From Bacteroidia bacterium (GTDB taxonomy: Bacteria; Bacteroidota; Bacteroidia; JANWVE01), in assembly GCA_025057675.1 (NCBI GenBank), contig JANWVE010000009.1, forward strand, positions 1-34,599: DNA of 34,599 nt. Direction: 5' to 3'. Shown here in pieces: positions 8,835-16,644 of the stretch. The notes beneath the pieces are model-generated. The model was not told where the DNA came from and did not search any database. It was given only the letters and a program-made list of their open reading frames with translations. Positions within the stretch are counted from its first letter, which is position 1. The number at the start of each line of letters is the position of its first letter. Both the position numbers and the translations under genes were made by a program.

Positions 8835-8842
8835 TAAATTTG
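8835..8842 (+). promoter_or_regulatory. -7 promoter box of the gamma-carboxylase homologue
   Basis: TAAATTTG, ending 5 nt before the ATG at 8848. This predicts a very short or absent leader. Confidence 0.55.
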
Positions 8843-8847
8843 CCTTG

Positions 8848-10140
8848 ATGAGTTTTCGAGTAAAATTAAATTCATTTTTATATACGCCTATTCCTGCATT
8901 GCCCTTTCAAGTATTCCGAATAGGTTGGGGCTTGCTGATGATTATCAGTGCGGTCCGCTTTATGGCGTTGGGTTGGATAGAAGATCACTACGTAAAACCT
9001 ATATTCCACTTCAAATACTGGGGCTTTGAATGGGTAGAACCTATCAGCCGAACAGGATTATACATAACCCATATTTTGATAATACTAGCCAGTATAGGGG
9101 TAGCCGTTGGTACTAAAATAGTGTATAGAATTTCTGCTATCGTTTTATTTGTATCTTTTACCTACACAGAGTTAATAGACTTAACCTACTATCTTAATCA
9201 TTATTATTTTGTAAGCCTGATTTGCTTTTTACTCTGCTTAATTCCCTCCCCTCCTCCGATTACAGACCGTAGTGCTTATATTCCTGCTTGGGTGGTGTAT
9301 TTATTTAAGTTTCAAATTTCACTTTTATACATTTATGCAGGTTTAGCTAAAATTAACGAAGACTGGCTTATTCATGCTTTACCTTTGAAAATATGGTTAC
9401 CTGCTCATTATGACCTGCCTATCATAGGTAACTTATTTGCTTGGAAATATACTTCTTACATTTTTTCATGGCTAGGGATGCTGTATGACTGTACTATTCC
9501 ATTTTGGTTAATGTGGCGAAAATCCCGCCCGTATGCTTATATAGCCGTGATTGTTTTTCATGCCATAGTAGGAATCCTCTTTCAAATAGGAGTATTTCCG
9601 TTGGTTATGATAGTATCTACTCTTATCTTCTTTGACTTTGATAAGTGGATGAAAAAAACCGAAAACAACGTCTTTGATATTCAACCTATACCCAAATGGC
9701 TTAAATACGTTTTGAGTTTTTACATCATTTTTCAAGTATTATATCCTTGGCGATATGTATTATACAGCGGAAATTTATTTTGGACCGAAGAAGGTTACCG
9801 TTTCTCCTGGCGAGTAATGCTGATGGAAAAAGCAGGAACGGCAACTTTTTATGTAAAAGATACACGTACAGGAAAAGAAGGATTAGTAAATAATCGTGAA
9901 TTTTTGAACGACCACCAAGAGAAACAAATGGCTATGCAACCTGACATGATACTACAATTTGCTCATTTTTTAGGTAAATACTATGAAAAAAAAGGCATAC
10001 ATAAGCCCGAGGTCCGAGCAGAGGTATATGTTACGCTCAATGGCAGACCCAGCCAACTACTGATAGACCCCAATATTAACTTAATGCAAGAAAAAGACAC
10101 TTTCAAACCTAAAAAGTGGATTTTACCCTATCCATATTGA
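8848..10140 (+). CDS. Vitamin K-dependent gamma-carboxylase homologue (HTTM domain)
   Basis: A polytopic membrane protein of 430 residues related to vertebrate gamma-glutamyl carboxylase. Several hydrophobic segments lie in the N-terminal two thirds. The stretch LLYIYAGLAKINEDW contains Lys168, which by my alignment from memory corresponds to the catalytic-base lysine of the human enzyme (second Lys of VKKLDADW). The family signature YPWRYVLYSGNLFWTEEGYR, then FSWRVMLMEKAG, follows near residues 297-330, and a soluble C-terminal part carries F-V-KDTRTGKEG. Bacterial homologues have no established substrate, and menaquinone rather than vitamin K1 would be the quinone available. The frame opens at a TTG (8845), but ATG 8848 is chosen because it follows the -7 box by 5 nt. 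sdhB lies 65 bp downstream but has its own promoter. Confidence 0.88.
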   Translation: MSFRVKLNSFLYTPIPALPFQVFRIGWGLLMIISAVRFMALGWIEDHYVKPIFHFKYWGFEWVEPISRTGLYITHILIILASIGVAVGTKIVYRISAIVLFVSFTYTELIDLTYYLNHYYFVSLICFLLCLIPSPPPITDRSAYIPAWVVYLFKFQISLLYIYAGLAKINEDWLIHALPLKIWLPAHYDLPIIGNLFAWKYTSYIFSWLGMLYDCTIPFWLMWRKSRPYAYIAVIVFHAIVGILFQIGVFPLVMIVSTLIFFDFDKWMKKTENNVFDIQPIPKWLKYVLSFYIIFQVLYPWRYVLYSGNLFWTEEGYRFSWRVMLMEKAGTATFYVKDTRTGKEGLVNNREFLNDHQEKQMAMQPDMILQFAHFLGKYYEKKGIHKPEVRAEVYVTLNGRPSQLLIDPNINLMQEKDTFKPKKWILPYPY

Positions 10141-10160
10141 TAAAACTTTTCTTGTCAATT

Positions 10161-10192
10161 TTTTGTAGTATAGTTGAAATTGTATAGTTTTG
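10161..10192 (+). promoter_or_regulatory. Complete Bacteroidota promoter of sdhB
   Basis: TTTTG at 10161-10165, 19 nt, then TAGTTTTG at 10185-10192. This is the textbook TTTG-N19-TAnnTTTG arrangement. The ATG is 13 nt downstream, at 10206. Confidence 0.75.
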
Positions 10193-10205
10193 CTATTCAA
10201 AGAAT

Positions 10206-10919
10206 ATGGCAACCCAAAAATTTACGGTTGAAGTCAAGCGTTTTAATCCTGATGTGGATAAAGAACCGCATTGGGAAACTTATACCGTTGAAGCAGACTT
10301 AATGGATAGAGTATTAGATGTACTCAATTATATTAAATGGCATATTGACGGTACTTTAACTTACAGGCGGTCTTGCGCGCATGCAGTTTGTGGCTCTGAC
10401 GCAATGCAAATTAACGGAGTAAATAAACTAGCTTGTGCTACCTTAATGAAAGAATTTGCTAAAACAGGAAAAGTTACCGTAGCTCCTCTACCCGGTTTGC
10501 CTGTAATCAAAGACTTAGTAGTTGATCAAAGTGAATTTTGGAAAAAATACGAAGCCATTAGCCCATTTTTGATTAACAACGACCCCGCACCCGAATTAGA
10601 ACGCTTACAAACCCCCGAGGAACATGCTCTTATTGAAGAGTCTACTAAATGTATCCTATGTGGTGCATGCACACAATCATGTCCCTCTACATGGAGTAAC
10701 CCCGACTACTTGGGTCCTGCGGCCATGTTAAAAGCTTATCGGTTTATTTTTGACAGCCGCGACCAAGGGGCTTCTCAAAGATTAAAAGTTTTAGATAGTA
10801 GCCAAGGTTTATGGAAGTGCTATACCGTGTTTAACTGTGTAGCCGCATGTCCTAAGGAGATTGATATTACTAAACACCTCTCTGCTTTGAAGCGTAAAGC
10901 ATTAACAGCAAACTTATAG
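10206..10919 (+). CDS. sdhB: Succinate dehydrogenase/fumarate reductase iron-sulfur subunit
   Basis: The electron-transfer subunit that passes electrons between the flavoprotein SdhA and the quinone site of complex II. All three clusters are recognisable in 237 residues: [2Fe-2S] ligands Cys57, Cys62, Asp65 and Cys77 (RRSCAHAVCGSDAMQING then KLAC); [4Fe-4S] Cys149, 152, 155 with Cys159 (CILCGACTQSCP); and [3Fe-4S] Cys205, 211, 215 (CYTVFNCVAACPKEID). Asp65 replaces the usual third cysteine; the same substitution is known in Escherichia coli SdhB, so the cluster should still form. Neither sdhA nor sdhC is adjacent: the upstream gene is the gamma-carboxylase homologue and the downstream gene is convergent. 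It has its own good promoter, so it is a free-standing gene here. Confidence 0.95.
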   Translation: MATQKFTVEVKRFNPDVDKEPHWETYTVEADLMDRVLDVLNYIKWHIDGTLTYRRSCAHAVCGSDAMQINGVNKLACATLMKEFAKTGKVTVAPLPGLPVIKDLVVDQSEFWKKYEAISPFLINNDPAPELERLQTPEEHALIEESTKCILCGACTQSCPSTWSNPDYLGPAAMLKAYRFIFDSRDQGASQRLKVLDSSQGLWKCYTVFNCVAACPKEIDITKHLSALKRKALTANL

Positions 10920-11010
10920 GGTAAATTTGCATAATGCTCTTAACGTGGTACTAGCTAAGCATGTAACGCAAGAACCAGTAAGCCGCTGACGTAAATATAA
11001 CGAAGAAAAC

Positions 11011-11589
11011 CTATTTTCTGCCCCTAAAATAAATACACTGTTCAGTAACCACGTACTTCAAGGGAATATCATGTGGGTCAGCTACAAATTCACCCTTCTG
11101 ACCCTCAAACGCCAGACCAATCGTAGTTGAAGCAGGATATTGACTAAGAAATTTATCATAATATCCCTTTCCATAGCCTATGCGATGATTTTTTCTATTA
11201 AATACAACCAATGGTACAAAAATAATGTCTAATCTCGGGTTACGAACAGGCATTAAAGGAAAGGGTACAGGAATACCGTATCGATCAGTTTGCCATGTAC
11301 AATTTTGTAGTATTTGGGTGTGGCACAATGTATTTGTACTGTAATCAATAAAAGATGTAAAGCAGTGTTGAAGAGGCACTATTCCGAGTATTTTTTCAAA
11401 AAGAAACAAGGTTTGTACTTCCTTTTTATGCTCAATAGAGAAAAACAAATGAACCTTATGAGCAGGTTGTATATCAAAAAAATTAAGTACATTATCAGTA
11501 ATTTGCCTGCTATATTCTGCTACCTTTTGTGGTTCTAACGCACTTCTCCAAGCTAATTTTTCTTTTCGCAGTAATGCTTTATCCAACAT
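11011..11589 (-). CDS. 5-formyltetrahydrofolate cyclo-ligase
   Basis: Converts 5-formyl-THF to 5,10-methenyl-THF with ATP, recycling a storage or inhibitory folate in the cytoplasm. The 192-residue length is normal. The family signature is RIGYGKGYYDKFL near residues 137-149, preceded by LDIIFVPLVVFN and by YGIPVP. The N-terminal LRKEKLAWRSAL matches the usual basic substrate-binding start. A TAnnTTTG box lies exactly 4 nt before the ATG. It is convergent with sdhB and has no partner gene. Confidence 0.93.
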   Translation of the reverse strand: MLDKALLRKEKLAWRSALEPQKVAEYSRQITDNVLNFFDIQPAHKVHLFFSIEHKKEVQTLFLFEKILGIVPLQHCFTSFIDYSTNTLCHTQILQNCTWQTDRYGIPVPFPLMPVRNPRLDIIFVPLVVFNRKNHRIGYGKGYYDKFLSQYPASTTIGLAFEGQKGEFVADPHDIPLKYVVTEQCIYFRGRK

Positions 11590-11593
11590 AAGA

Positions 11594-11601
11594 CAAAGAT
11601 A
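11594..11601 (-). promoter_or_regulatory. -7 promoter box of the cyclo-ligase gene
   Basis: Minus-strand TATCTTTG, 4 nt before the ATG at 11589. Confidence 0.55.
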
Positions 11602-11691
11602 AATGGAACGCTTTATATTTTAAGATTCTGTTTAATAAATGCACTTACCATTAAGGGTGGATCTTATATCAAGTCTAAAAAATAATTTTAC

Positions 11692-12077
11692 TTTTTTGGG
11701 CGTGTCCCTCGCTGGCGCTCGGGTCGGTGCATTCCGCACTACGCATACGCTTCGGTGCTGCACTTCGTTTCGCACAGGGCTGCGCCCTTGCTTCATGCCC
11801 CTCACGCATTTAACCCTGTATTTTGGGGTTTTTATCTTATTTTATGCATAATTTTGTTTTATCTTGTTTTTGCGTTATTTTGAGTTACCTACAAGGCTAA
11901 ACAGAGTATAGATGGTTTAAGATACTTGCAGAATGTTCTGCGTGAGGCATGCGAAGGGTGGGCGTTAGCCCAGTGCGTAGCGAAGCGCAGCACCGCAGCG
12001 ATAGCGCAGCCCGTAGCACGCCGACCTTGCCCACAACACGAGCGCAGCGAGACGTGGGCAAGGACACGCCCAAAAAA
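11692..12077. repeat. Intergenic mosaic repeat, copy D (short-core form)
   Basis: 386 bp. Both terminal repeats are intact. The left arm (11692-11807) is a divergent type ending in GCCCCTCACGC; the right arm (11940-12077) is a short-type arm carrying the long form of hairpin 1. The core is only about 130 bp and lacks the four-unit array. Hairpin 2 at the left is AGGGC-TGC-GCCCT; at the right, read inward, it is TGGGC-TAAC-GCCCA. Hairpin 1 at the right is CCTTGCCCAC/GTGGGCAAGG. It ends 32 bp from the stop of phoH. Confidence 0.9.
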
Positions 12078-12109
12078 TCATTCATTTTCTAGGAATTTTC
12101 TATGTATGA

Positions 12110-13075
12110 CTATGACAAATTTTGTCCCGTATTATCTTTCAAGGAGTCTGCATATTCGTATGCTTCAATGATTTTCTTGACCAAAGGATGCCTTACTACA
12201 TCTCGCCCATCTAACTCCACAAAAGCAATTCCTTTAATATCTTTGAGCAACTGAACCGCATGCTTTAGTCCTGAAAGAGTTTTTTTGGGCAAATCTATTT
12301 GAGTTAAATCACCTGTGGCTATAATTTTGGAGTCCATACCCAAACGAGTAAGAAACATTTTCATTTGAGCAGAAGTGGCATTTTGGGCTTCATCTAAAAT
12401 AATAAAAGCATTATTTAGCGTTCGTCCGCGCATGTAGGCTAGGGGTACAATCTCTATGACTTTGTTCTCTAAATAAGATTTAAGTTTTTCAGCGTGTATC
12501 ATATCATCTAAAGCGTCGTAGAGGGGACGCAAGTAAGGGTCTACTTTTTCTTTCATATCGCCAGGCAAAAAGCCAAGACTCTCACCTGCTTCTACGGCAG
12601 GGCGTACAAGTACAATGCGTTTTACTTGCTTGTTTTTTAATGCATTGACAGCAATAGCAACCGCAGTATACGTTTTACCTGTACCCGCAGGACCTATGGC
12701 AAAAACAATATCATTTTCTGCTGAAGCTTGTACCATGCGTTTCTGATTAACCGTTTTTGCTAAAATTGGCTGTCCATTAGCACCGAATAAGATAGGTTTA
12801 GCGTCTTTTTGTGTAAAGATTACAGTTTTTTGATTGTTCAGTAAATCTTTGAGTTGTACTTCGTTGATGTGTCCTTGTTTTTGGATGATATGCTTCATTT
12901 GTTCAAGGATAGCTTCTGCTAGCAGGATGTCTTCCTCTGTACCTATAAGTTTGATTTCCAACCCTCGAGCCACAATTTTTAGATTAGGATAAGCATTTTT
13001 GAGCATTTCTAATAGCTCATTATGCAATCCTGTGAATAAAATGGGATTTTGTACTTCAAATACTTTCTCTGCCAA
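12110..13075 (-). CDS. phoH: PhoH family ATPase (YbeZ type)
   Basis: A cytoplasmic P-loop NTPase of the PhoH/YbeZ family, linked in other bacteria to RNA metabolism and ribosome function. In 321 residues there is an N-terminal KH-like segment (about 1-80, with LKIVARGLEIKLIGTEEDI), then Walker A IGPAGTGKTYTAVA, VRPAVEAGESLGFLPGDM, Walker B AFIILDEAQNAT, and GDLTQIDLP. The start is a TTG at 13075: an in-frame TAA lies five codons upstream and no in-frame ATG precedes the conserved N-terminus. In many bacteria phoH sits beside ybeY; no ybeY is here. Confidence 0.95.
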   Translation of the reverse strand: MAEKVFEVQNPILFTGLHNELLEMLKNAYPNLKIVARGLEIKLIGTEEDILLAEAILEQMKHIIQKQGHINEVQLKDLLNNQKTVIFTQKDAKPILFGANGQPILAKTVNQKRMVQASAENDIVFAIGPAGTGKTYTAVAIAVNALKNKQVKRIVLVRPAVEAGESLGFLPGDMKEKVDPYLRPLYDALDDMIHAEKLKSYLENKVIEIVPLAYMRGRTLNNAFIILDEAQNATSAQMKMFLTRLGMDSKIIATGDLTQIDLPKKTLSGLKHAVQLLKDIKGIAFVELDGRDVVRHPLVKKIIEAYEYADSLKDNTGQNLS

Positions 13076-13103
13076 GGTTCTTTTTTGAGTTTATATGATA
13101 CTG

Positions 13104-13111
13104 CAAAAGTA
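13104..13111 (-). promoter_or_regulatory. -7 promoter box of phoH
   Basis: Minus-strand TACTTTTG, 28 nt before the TTG start at 13075. No matching -33 box at the usual distance. Confidence 0.4.
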
Positions 13112-13221
13112 TAAAATAGTATTCAAAAATAGAGGATAATCAAGGATTTTAGTAAAGTTTTTCTTTGTATGTATTACTGTTGGGTGTTTCGCCGCGCTAA
13201 TACCCACAAGACATCCCCAGG

Positions 13222-13262
13222 ATAAAAAATAAAAATCCCATCTGTTTATGCAACAGATGGGG
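13222..13262 (-). terminator. Rho-independent terminator of the type IX-secreted protein gene
   Basis: On the minus strand, CCCCATCTGTT and AACAGATGGGA form a stem of about 10 bp with a 5-nt loop (13236-13262). A T-rich tract (13221-13235) follows. The stem begins 27 bp after the stop codon. It is the only clear conventional terminator in the window. Confidence 0.8.
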
Positions 13263-13289
13263 AACCAGAATTGAGAATAATCAGAATAT

Positions 13290-15914
13290 TTAACGGGACA
13301 CGTTCAATCTGAAGTGTTGTGCGTTGTTATTATATATTGCTACGACGAGATAACTACCGTTCGGTAAATCAGATACAGAGAATTTCTCAACATACTGCCC
13401 TGTGCTAACATTGCCCTCGTATATGTCTTTTAACCTTCTACCCGTTAAATCATAAATAGCAAATTGTACTTTACCCGCTGTGGTAAGAGTATATTGTATC
13501 ATAACCTCATCAAAAGCAGGATTAGGTGCTATATTTTGAACAATAAATCCATCTAAAACAGGGTTAATAGTGATTTCAACGGTATTACTGTACGCTTCTG
13601 AACCATCTTTACTAACCTTCCGAGTCCTGTAATAATAATTTCCTGCTCTTACTCCCTGGTCTGTATATTCATACCTGTCCTGACCACTAACAGGGATAAA
13701 TTTAGCAAGGCTTTGGTAATTTATACCATCATTGCTACGTTCAAGTTCAAAGTATTTGAACGATAAGTCATTAGGATAGTCCCATGAAAGTAAAGCGTTT
13801 TGACCTTGAGAAATACCTCGTAGGAATAGAGTGGTAGGTAAGCAGGGTAGGATAGTAGTTGTGGCACTAGAAGTGCATCCGTTGGCATCCGTTACCGTAA
13901 GTGTATATGTAGTGGGGGTAGAGGTAGGATTACTAATAGGGTCTTCACAAGTAGTACAAGATAATCCTGTACCTGGCGACCAGCTGTAGGTATACCCCCC
14001 TGATGGTATAGTACAGTGCCTAAATCTCATATTAGGTATTTGTGAAGCTGTACTAGTTACACTATTATTTGTGCAAACTCCAGATACATCTGCTCTGTAC
14101 CATATAGCAGAGGTATAGGTCGTGTTGGTCATAAAGAAAACAGTGTTTTGAGTGTAGCTTGAATTATTAAAGCATGTTTCTACAATCAAATTACTTGTTC
14201 CATCCCAATAAAAAGGAGTACTAAAAACATGGCTATTCCATCCAGTAGTAGGAGTATGGTTAGTAGGTCCAAATACAGTAGTTAGACCAGTTGTTACAAA
14301 GCTAGAAAGACTTGTTAAAGAAGTGCATCCTAAACGTATTGTGAAGCCGTTATGAGTAACTCCGTTGGTACTTTGAACATTAAAGTCTAGTCTATCAATT
14401 CTACCTGCGGTAAGTCCTGCCGCAATTAGGTCTATAGCTCTGATTAAAAATTGGTGTCTTGCCCCCCAGTACCAGTTTCCATAAGGAGCGGGATATGTAG
14501 TGGTGGTGTTGGTTGTTGTGCCAGTGCCTACTATGTACAAGTTTTGTGGTCCTAAACAAGCACCAGAGTACAGGCCGCACGTAGCCGGTCCTCCACCTAT
14601 AGTGCCCCCTGTTACAGTTGCGTCAATTGCTATAGGTAAGCCGCAATAATTATAACTTGAAGAGAGTGTAATCGTAGGTGAGGGAGTTACATTTACTGTT
14701 ATATTTTTGCTAAACACCACGCCCCCACATATATCAGTTGCTGTGGCAGTATATGTGGTTGTGGTAGAAGGGGAGGCAACGACCGAAGTGCCTGTTGTCG
14801 TACTTAATCCTGTGGCAGGCGACCATGTCCAGTTCCATGTACCCCCTACACAGTTTCCTGCCCCACCAACAATACTCAATGTAACACTATTGCCCTGGCA
14901 TATTGTAGTACTGCCTGATGCCGTGATGTCTACTGAACCCGCATAAAACATCGGTGAGGTCGCATTTAGGGCAGACTCTAATTGTGCAGCAGAAAGAACA
15001 TACACATAAGCTAACGTAGCACACCCACCTGGGGGAATGTTACCTAAGTTAAAAGCTAATGAGATGCCTATATCACTAGTTGTAACAGCGCCAAGTGTAC
15101 TGGTGAAACCTACCCCGTTCCATATATCGCTTGGGTCCCAATTTGAAAAACCGCCATGTATCACTCTTGCACGAGTATCTTTTGTACCTAGTCCTAAATA
15201 TGCATTATGAGCTAGCCCTACCGCGCTCACCAATGCCCTTGACCCAGCGGACATGGGCTGTTGATATACAATTGTCTTTGTGGTAGTAAAATTTCCTGTC
15301 CAGGGTTGTTCATTATCAGGATCTACATTACGAGAGTAATAAACATTCGTGAAATTATTTGAACTTGTATTTTGAATGGTAACACAAGTCAAAATATACA
15401 AAGAGTCTGTAAATATCGTAGTTGTTTGTGTGATCTGTAATCCCATTATTGAACCTTGCCAAACCGCCTGGCGGGAGGTAGGGGTCACGTTATACGCAGT
15501 AATACCGCCTGGAACTCCCCCACTTACTAAACCCCATGTGCTACACAACTGATAATTTCCATATACATAATTGGTTGCACCAATGTTAAATTCTATTCCC
15601 CAACCTTCCTCGGGACTACCCGGAGTAAAGTAATCTCCCATAAACTGAGGAAATGAACCTGGTCCAGCCACAGTCCAGCCGTTTTTGTATGGGTCGGCTA
15701 CAAAGCCAAATCTATTTGTAGGCCAGCCCCAGCAGTCCCATTTTGGGTGATAGCCTGCAGGTGGAGTAACTCCTACTCCGTACACTCCGCAGCTAGAAAC
15801 TGCCATTTCGGCGTAGTTTCCCATCAAATAGCAGTTACCGCCCACAATTTGGGCAAGAACCCTGCCGCTAATCACTACTGCTATGCTCAGTATGAATTTA
15901 TATAGATTTCTCAT
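13290..15914 (-). CDS. Large secreted protein with type IX secretion sorting domain
   Basis: An 874-residue cell-surface or released protein. The signal peptide is MRNLYKFILSIAVVISGRVLAQ. A region of about 300 residues with no recognised family follows; it includes WGIEFNIGATNYVYG and ends in YVYVLSAAQLESAL. An Ig/PKD-like Ser/Thr-rich module lies at about 330-410 (GNSVTLSIVGG, TTTYTATATDICGG). A beta-rich insert spans about 440-620 (YPAPYGNWYWGARHQFLIRA), then a second PKD-like stretch (TTYTLTVTDANGCTSSATTT), a fibronectin III-like segment (LLSWDYPNDLSFKYFELERS), and the Por sorting domain from about residue 790 (IAPNPAFDEVMIQY, AIYDLTGRRL, LPNGSYLV) ending in FRLNVSR. This domain directs export by PorU/PorV-dependent type IX secretion. 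No promoter box precedes it; it is 41 bp downstream of the small secreted gene and is probably cotranscribed. Confidence 0.92.
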   Translation of the reverse strand: MRNLYKFILSIAVVISGRVLAQIVGGNCYLMGNYAEMAVSSCGVYGVGVTPPAGYHPKWDCWGWPTNRFGFVADPYKNGWTVAGPGSFPQFMGDYFTPGSPEEGWGIEFNIGATNYVYGNYQLCSTWGLVSGGVPGGITAYNVTPTSRQAVWQGSIMGLQITQTTTIFTDSLYILTCVTIQNTSSNNFTNVYYSRNVDPDNEQPWTGNFTTTKTIVYQQPMSAGSRALVSAVGLAHNAYLGLGTKDTRARVIHGGFSNWDPSDIWNGVGFTSTLGAVTTSDIGISLAFNLGNIPPGGCATLAYVYVLSAAQLESALNATSPMFYAGSVDITASGSTTICQGNSVTLSIVGGAGNCVGGTWNWTWSPATGLSTTTGTSVVASPSTTTTYTATATDICGGVVFSKNITVNVTPSPTITLSSSYNYCGLPIAIDATVTGGTIGGGPATCGLYSGACLGPQNLYIVGTGTTTNTTTTYPAPYGNWYWGARHQFLIRAIDLIAAGLTAGRIDRLDFNVQSTNGVTHNGFTIRLGCTSLTSLSSFVTTGLTTVFGPTNHTPTTGWNSHVFSTPFYWDGTSNLIVETCFNNSSYTQNTVFFMTNTTYTSAIWYRADVSGVCTNNSVTSTASQIPNMRFRHCTIPSGGYTYSWSPGTGLSCTTCEDPISNPTSTPTTYTLTVTDANGCTSSATTTILPCLPTTLFLRGISQGQNALLSWDYPNDLSFKYFELERSNDGINYQSLAKFIPVSGQDRYEYTDQGVRAGNYYYRTRKVSKDGSEAYSNTVEITINPVLDGFIVQNIAPNPAFDEVMIQYTLTTAGKVQFAIYDLTGRRLKDIYEGNVSTGQYVEKFSVSDLPNGSYLVVAIYNNNAQHFRLNVSR

Positions 15915-15955
15915 AGGATTTATTTTTTAATGAATTTCAATCTTACTTATACTTA

Positions 15956-16276
15956 TTAGAACGGAATAGCAGGAAATTGAGCTTTTCTTTGGTTGGCTTT
16001 ATTTTGCAAATACTCATTCCATTGAGCAACTGTCCAAGCGTTACGCAAGTGCTCGGGATAAAGTACTACGGTAACTTTTTTAGTTGCAAAGTTGAAGTCC
16101 TTGAAGGAGAATAGATTATCTCTGAACCAGTTGAAGAATTTTTGAGCTTGCTCCTCGGACTTGAAGCCCACAGCACTTAGGTCCGTGCTGTATTCTTTAA
16201 GTACAGTACTGCCATCAAGATGAATGACCCAGTTAGCGTCCATAGTAGCAGTGCCCATTACACTCTGTCTGGGCAA
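15956..16276 (-). CDS. Small secreted protein, mature part, apparently frameshifted from its signal peptide
   Basis: I do not recognise a family. The open frame encodes about 106 residues, with WVIHLDGSTVLKEYSTDL, AQKFFNWFRDNLFSF, FATKKVTVVLYPEHL and WTVAQWNEYL, and looks like a compact alpha/beta domain. Its only upstream start is a TTG at 16274-16276, and an in-frame TAA lies at 16289-16291. A perfect signal peptide is encoded immediately upstream in a different frame (see 16233-16334). The complete gene is therefore probably 15956-16334 with a one-base shift somewhere in 16236-16288. The cause could be an assembly error, a real inactivating mutation or, less likely, programmed frameshifting. 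The type IX-secreted protein gene follows after 41 bp on the same strand. Confidence 0.6.
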   Translation of the reverse strand: MPRQSVMGTATMDANWVIHLDGSTVLKEYSTDLSAVGFKSEEQAQKFFNWFRDNLFSFKDFNFATKKVTVVLYPEHLRNAWTVAQWNEYLQNKANQRKAQFPAIPF

Positions 16277-16334
16277 TTGATAGCTGATTTATCACTATCA
16301 AAAGAGACGCAAGAATGTAGATTACTCTTTTCAT
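16233..16334 (-). other. Signal-peptide-coding 5' end of the frameshifted small secreted gene
   Basis: A 33-codon frame: MKRVIYILASLLIVINQLSI then AQTECNG, ending at a TAA (16233-16235). It has a basic n-region, a hydrophobic core and an A-Q cleavage site like those of neighbouring exported proteins. The ATG at 16334 is 23 nt after a TAnnTTTG box (16358-16365). It overlaps the downstream frame, so one of the two frames must be shifted. Confidence 0.7.
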
Positions 16335-16357
16335 ATTGTTAACTTGCATCTGAGACG

Positions 16358-16365
16358 CAAATATA
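16358..16365 (-). promoter_or_regulatory. -7 promoter box of the small secreted gene / type IX protein unit
   Basis: Minus-strand TATATTTG, 23 nt before the ATG at 16334. It supports the signal-peptide frame as the true gene start. Confidence 0.5.
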
Positions 16366-16620
16366 TGACTTATCTTTAAATTTATTGAAAACATTTTTTA
16401 ATTTTATTATGTTTTTTTATGATGGCTTTTGATATGTATAAAATCTTCGGGAGACAAAATCAATCTATTTTTATTACATTTTAGACAATTTGATTTAAAC
16501 CTTACATCACATCTGATTCTGATACATTACTAAACTAACTCTAATTTTTGACAGATTTCTAAAGTGCCGTAGAAGTGAATACTTAAGTAAGGACACGCCT
16601 GGAGAACCTAAAAAATTACT
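16366..16620. other. Divergent intergenic region with no further recognisable feature
   Basis: AT-rich spacer between the small secreted gene and the aminotransferase gene. Apart from the two -7 boxes at its edges, I see only an isolated GGACACGCC at 16591-16599. This matches the core of the repeat terminus but has no arm around it. Confidence 0.5.
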
Positions 16621-16628
16621 TAACTTTG
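16621..16628 (+). promoter_or_regulatory. -7 promoter box of the aminotransferase gene
   Basis: TAACTTTG, ending 16 nt before the ATG at 16645. Confidence 0.5.
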
Positions 16629-16644
16629 CATAATCCCATAAATC

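Noticed and set aside
16591-16599. GGACACGCC between the small secreted gene and the aminotransferase gene, as a repeat remnant
   Set aside because: Only nine bases match the terminal repeat, and there is no A-run, arm or core next to it.
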